The notes under the pieces were generated by a model, which was given only the letters and a program-made list of their open reading frames with translations, did not search any database and was not told the DNA's origin. From assembly GCA_021767525.1 (NCBI GenBank), contig JAASTF010000158.1, positions 1 to 6,974 of the forward strand: a DNA stretch of 6,974 bases. Reading direction: 5' to 3'. Source of the DNA: Paracoccaceae bacterium. GTDB taxonomy: Bacteria; Pseudomonadota; Alphaproteobacteria; Rhodobacterales; Rhodobacteraceae. The translations under genes and the position numbers were made by a program. Of the stretch, positions 4,668 through 6,974 are shown in pieces (positions within the stretch are counted from its first letter, which is position 1; every line of letters begins with the position of its first letter).

Positions 4668-5141
4668 ATGAGCGAGTCATATACAGACGATTTCCTGCGC
4701 GATGTCCTGAAGAGGACCAAGCGCATCGCGGTGGTGGGCGTGTCGACGAACCCGGTGCGCCCCAGCTATTACGTGGCGCGATACCTCAAGCTGAAGGGCT
4801 ATGACGTGGTGCCGGTGAACCCCGGGCATGCGGGCAAGGAATTGCTGGGCGAGACGGTGATCGGCAGCCTTGCGGAGATCGAGGGCGGGGTGGACATGGT
4901 TGATATCTTCCGCCGGCCCGAACACGTGCCCGCCATCGTGGACGAGGCGTTGGAGGCCTTTCCCGAGATGCAAACCGTCTGGATGCAGATCGGGGTGGTC
5001 CATAACGAGGCCGCCGCGACGGCCCGGGCCCGCGGGGTGGACGTTATCATGGATCGCTGCCCCAAGATCGAATACCAGCGCCTGTTCGGCGAATTGCGCA
5101 TGGGCGGTTTCGCGACCGGGGTGATTTCCTCGAAACTGTGA
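4668..5141 (+). CDS. CoA-binding domain protein, YccU-like
   Basis: The protein has 157 residues, the usual full length of the family. A single Rossmann-type CoA_binding domain spans nearly all of it: IAVVGVSTNPVRPSYYV (20-36) is the nucleotide-binding turn, VPVNPGHAG (48-56) the next loop, VDIFRRPEHVP (78-88) the conserved central motif, VWMQIGVV (104-111) and IMDRCPKIEY (127-136) the C-terminal signature. These features match small stand-alone relatives of the succinyl-CoA synthetase alpha N-terminal domain such as E. coli YccU. Members bind CoA or a related nucleotide, but the physiological role is unsettled. In many proteobacteria this gene sits beside metY; here metY lies about 4.6 kb away. 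The ATG at 4668 has only a moderate ribosome-binding site (AAGAAGAG). It lies 29 bases after the terminator, so it needs its own promoter or read-through. Confidence 0.88.
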   Translation: MSESYTDDFLRDVLKRTKRIAVVGVSTNPVRPSYYVARYLKLKGYDVVPVNPGHAGKELLGETVIGSLAEIEGGVDMVDIFRRPEHVPAIVDEALEAFPEMQTVWMQIGVVHNEAAATARARGVDVIMDRCPKIEYQRLFGELRMGGFATGVISSKL

Positions 5142-5156
5142 CGGGGTGCGGCGCTG

Positions 5157-5173
5157 TTGCGGCTGCGCCGCAA
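5157..5173. terminator. Hairpin between convergent genes, possible weak bidirectional terminator
   Basis: TTGCGGC (5157-5163), loop TGC and GCCGCAA (5167-5173) form a perfect 7-bp stem between the CoA-binding gene and the end of hisE. There is no T-run on either side, so it is at best a weak or Rho-assisted terminator. Confidence 0.35.
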
Positions 5174-5196
5174 GGCGCCCCGCCCACCGTCCCATG

Positions 5197-5508
5197 TCAG
5201 GGTTTGCGCGCGGCCTTTTCGGCCAGGCCCGACTGGCCCTGCCGGCGGCCAAGTTCCTCCATCACCTGCGCCAGGGTCACGCCCCGGCTGTGCAGCATGA
5301 CGGCGAGGTGAAACAGCACATCCGCCGCCTCGGAGGTCAGGCGGTCGGCGTCGCCCTTGACCGCCTCGATCACCGCCTCGATCGCCTCTTCGCCGAATTT
5401 CTCGGCCACCTTGTCCGGCCCCTTGGCCAGCAGCTTGGCGGTCCAGCTTTCATCGGGGCTGGCAGCGGCGCGGGTGGCGATGATCTGATCAAGCTGGTCG
5501 GGGGTCAT
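5197..5508 (-). CDS. hisE: Phosphoribosyl-ATP diphosphatase
   Basis: The protein has 103 residues, normal for stand-alone HisE. It is an all-helical MazG-type NTP pyrophosphohydrolase that removes diphosphate from phosphoribosyl-ATP, the second step of histidine synthesis. The metal-binding motif is visible as EEAIE (Glu40, Glu41, Glu44) followed by EAAD (Glu60, Asp63) in SEAADVLFHLAVML. WTAKLLAKGPDKVAEKFGEE (22-41) is the typical HisE stretch. There is no fused HisI domain. The ATG (5506-5508) overlaps the hisF stop codon in the four-base sequence ATGA, and AAGGA lies just upstream inside hisF, so the two are co-transcribed and probably translationally coupled. Confidence 0.95.
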   Translation of the reverse strand: MTPDQLDQIIATRAAASPDESWTAKLLAKGPDKVAEKFGEEAIEAVIEAVKGDADRLTSEAADVLFHLAVMLHSRGVTLAQVMEELGRRQGQSGLAEKAARKP

Positions 5509-6287
5509 GCGCCTGTCCTTACGGGGATGCCTGCGGCGGCCATGTGATCCTTGGCCTGCTGGATCGTGTAGTCGCCGAAATGAAAGATCGAGGCCGCGAG
5601 AACCGCGCTGGCGCCGCCCTTGGTCACGCCATCGACCAGGTGATCCAGCGTGCCGACCCCGCCCGAGGCGATGACGGGGATATCGACCGCGTCGGAAATC
5701 GCCCGCGTGAGGGCCAGGTTGAAGCCCGCCCGCGTGCCGTCGCGGTCCATGCTGGTCAGCAGGATTTCACCCGCGCCCTTGGATTCGACCAGCTTGGCGA
5801 ATTCCACCGCGTCGATGCCTGTGGGTTTGCGGCCGCCATGGGTGAAGATCTCCCACCGAACACCGTTGCCGTCGGCATCGGTTTCGACCGTTTTGGCGTC
5901 GATCGCGACCACGATGCACTGGCTGCCGAACTGGTCGGCGGCCTTGGCCACCACATCGGGGTTGGCGACGGCGGCCGAGTTGAAGCTGACCTTGTCGGCG
6001 CCTGCCAGCAAAAGCGCGCGCACATCGGCCACGCTTCGCACGCCGCCGCCCACGGTCAGCGGGATATAGCATTGTTCGGCCGTGCGGGTGACCACGTCGA
6101 GCATGACGCCACGGTTTTCGTGGGTGGCGTGAATGTCGAGGAAGCACAGCTCGTCCGCGCCGGCGGCATCATAGGCGCGCGCGGCATCGACCGGATCGCC
6201 CGCATCGCGCAGATCGACGAAATTGACGCCTTTGACCACGCGGCCATCGGCCACGTCGAGACAGGGGATGATACGGGTTTTCAGCAT
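5505..6287 (-). CDS. hisF: Imidazole glycerol phosphate synthase, cyclase subunit
   Basis: The protein has 260 residues. It is a (beta/alpha)8 barrel that, with the glutaminase HisH, converts PRFAR and ammonia to imidazole glycerol phosphate and AICAR. The start MLKTRIIPCLDVADGRVVKG matches the family; the frame runs five codons farther to a GTG at 6302, but homology favours the ATG at 6285-6287. The two catalytic aspartates are present: Asp11 (PCLD) and Asp130 (VVAID). Phosphate-binding loops are seen at GGGVR (80-84), SMDRDGT (179-185), ASGGVG (207-212) and SIFHFGDYT (233-241). The segment ETDADGNGVRWE (135-146) is a few residues longer than many family members have, which probably explains the slightly high length. 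No hisA or hisH lies upstream in this window: a divergent DUF302 gene follows. The hisF-hisE pair is thus a separate two-gene unit here. Confidence 0.96.
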   Translation of the reverse strand: MLKTRIIPCLDVADGRVVKGVNFVDLRDAGDPVDAARAYDAAGADELCFLDIHATHENRGVMLDVVTRTAEQCYIPLTVGGGVRSVADVRALLLAGADKVSFNSAAVANPDVVAKAADQFGSQCIVVAIDAKTVETDADGNGVRWEIFTHGGRKPTGIDAVEFAKLVESKGAGEILLTSMDRDGTRAGFNLALTRAISDAVDIPVIASGGVGTLDHLVDGVTKGGASAVLAASIFHFGDYTIQQAKDHMAAAGIPVRTGA

Positions 6288-6382
6288 GGATCGGCCCATC
6301 ACAGCGGTTCACGGCCTTGTTTATGGGCAAAGCGCGCGGGATTCCAGAGGATGCGAGGCAGGCATTTTCAATGGAGGTTACG
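6288..6382. promoter_or_regulatory. Divergent promoter region of hisF and the DUF302 gene
   Basis: This 95-base stretch separates two divergent starts and must carry both promoters. The only clear signal is GGAGG (6373-6377), the ribosome-binding site of the plus-strand gene. The best minus-strand candidates (for example TTGAAA near 6367-6372) lack a matching -10. No attenuator or His-rich leader peptide was seen. Confidence 0.4.
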
Positions 6383-6844
6383 ATGAAACGGTTTTTGACT
6401 GCCGCAGCCCTTGTTGCGGCCACGGCTTTGCCCGGCCACGCGTCCGAAGACGACATCATGAAGCGCCAGGCCCAGGGCGATGTGCCCGCGGTGATGGACG
6501 CGCTGGTGGCCGCGGTCGAGGGGGCGGGCGCCACCGTGTTCGCCCGGATCGACCACGCAGCGGGCGCCGAGGGCGCGGGGATGACCCTGGCGCCCAGCCA
6601 GGTTCTGATCTTCGGCAACCCCGCGCTGGGCACGCCCGCCATGCAGGACAACCCGATGGCGGGCCTGTTCCTGCCGCTGAAAGTGCTGGTCTACGAGGAT
6701 GCGCAGGGGCAGGTCTGGCTGGCCTATGAAGACCCCGAGGAAACGCTGGACGATCTGGCCGGTGTCGATGACGACGCGGCCTATATCGGGCAGATGCGGA
6801 TGGCGCTGTTGCGGTTGACCGAGGCGGCGGCGGGTGGCCAGTAG
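6383..6844 (+). CDS. Exported DUF302 domain protein
   Basis: The protein has 153 residues. The ATG at 6383 is set by GGAGG five bases upstream and by a Sec signal peptide: MKRF, a hydrophobic core, then PGHA/SEDD with likely cleavage after residue 20. A longer in-frame start at 6317 would bury the signal and is rejected. The mature protein is a DUF302 (TT1751-like) domain: TVFARIDHAAGAEGAG (51-66), PSQVLIFGNPALGTPAMQ (71-88), then LPLKVLVYEDAQGQVWLAYEDP (97-118), all near-verbatim family motifs. DUF302 proteins are small alpha/beta domains of unproven function, often periplasmic in alphaproteobacteria; heme or metal roles have been suggested for some, but no such ligand is evident here and there are no cysteines. 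It is divergent from hisF and stands alone before a terminal repeat region. Confidence 0.88.
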   Translation: MKRFLTAAALVAATALPGHASEDDIMKRQAQGDVPAVMDALVAAVEGAGATVFARIDHAAGAEGAGMTLAPSQVLIFGNPALGTPAMQDNPMAGLFLPLKVLVYEDAQGQVWLAYEDPEETLDDLAGVDDDAAYIGQMRMALLRLTEAAAGGQ

Positions 6845-6892
6845 GCGGGGCCACGCGACCCGAATGTGCGCCTGCGGCGCGCTGTTTATCTC

Positions 6893-6963
6893 GGGCCCTG
6901 GCGGGCCCTCGGGTGATGGGGGCTCTGCCCCCAAACCCCCGGGATATTTGGAGAGAGAGGAAG
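6893..6963. repeat. GC-rich intergenic hairpin element, REP-like
   Basis: Downstream of the DUF302 gene two hairpins stand in series: GGGCCC-TGGC-GGGCCC (6893-6908) and GGGGGC-TCT-GCCCCC (6918-6932). They are followed by AAA, CCCCCGGGATATTTGGAG and a GAGAGAGGAAG tail (to 6963). From memory, the block GGGGGCTCTGCCCCC plus CCCCCGGGATATTTGG and a purine tail recurs in intergenic DNA of many Rhodobacterales. Only one copy lies in this window, so repetition is not shown here. It may act as a transcript 3' end. Confidence 0.5.
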
Positions 6964-6974
6964 TTGTCAGCCGC

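Noticed and set aside
5544..6386. 280-codon open frame on the plus strand opposite hisF
   Set aside because: HisF on the other strand is certain; this frame is rich in His, Asp and Gly purely as the complement of hisF codons.
1..6974. Mobile elements, phage genes, CRISPR arrays, toxin-antitoxin or defence genes
   Set aside because: No transposase, integrase, direct-repeat array or recognisable defence domain was found on either strand; gene content and base composition look uniform and chromosomal.

Overview
The window looks like an ordinary stretch of core chromosome from an alphaproteobacterium of the Rhodobacterales (Roseobacter/Paracoccaceae type). The evidence is the high GC content, the recognisable HisF, HisE, RlmB and CoA-binding proteins with wording typical of that order, small lineage-style hypothetical proteins, and a terminal intergenic element resembling one I know from many Rhodobacterales genomes. 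I see no insertion sequence, phage gene, CRISPR array or toxin module.

Layout. The left edge holds only the first 27 codons of a minus-strand methionine-biosynthesis gene (metY type). After a 306-base gap comes a membrane-anchored dual-specificity phosphatase (388-954, +), convergent at 11 bases with a GT-A-fold glycosyltransferase (966-1976, -). Divergent from the latter is a small exported protein (2077-2493, +). A minus-strand tRNA-Tyr(GTA) follows (2523-2606) with a good sigma70-type promoter at 2638-2666. Next is a plus-strand block: a four-helix membrane protein (2726-3196), the 23S rRNA 2'-O-methyltransferase rlmB (3273-4055, GTG start), a zinc-ribbon protein (4115-4465), a candidate small RNA ending in a textbook Rho-independent terminator (about 4560-4640), and a YccU-like CoA-binding protein (4668-5141). 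Convergent with it are hisE and hisF on the minus strand, overlapping by the four bases ATGA. The last gene (6383-6844, +) encodes an exported DUF302 protein. The window ends in a GC-rich, hairpin-forming intergenic repeat.

Functional themes. Translation and RNA: tRNA-Tyr, rlmB and perhaps the zinc-ribbon protein. Amino-acid synthesis: hisF/hisE for histidine and metY for sulfur assimilation. Envelope or secreted proteins: the phosphatase, glycosyltransferase, membrane protein, 2077 protein and DUF302 protein. I found no coherent new multi-gene system. The items most worth a second look are the candidate small RNA at 4560-4640 with its competing internal pairings, and the tRNA-Tyr, whose D-arm lacks the usual U8 and A14.
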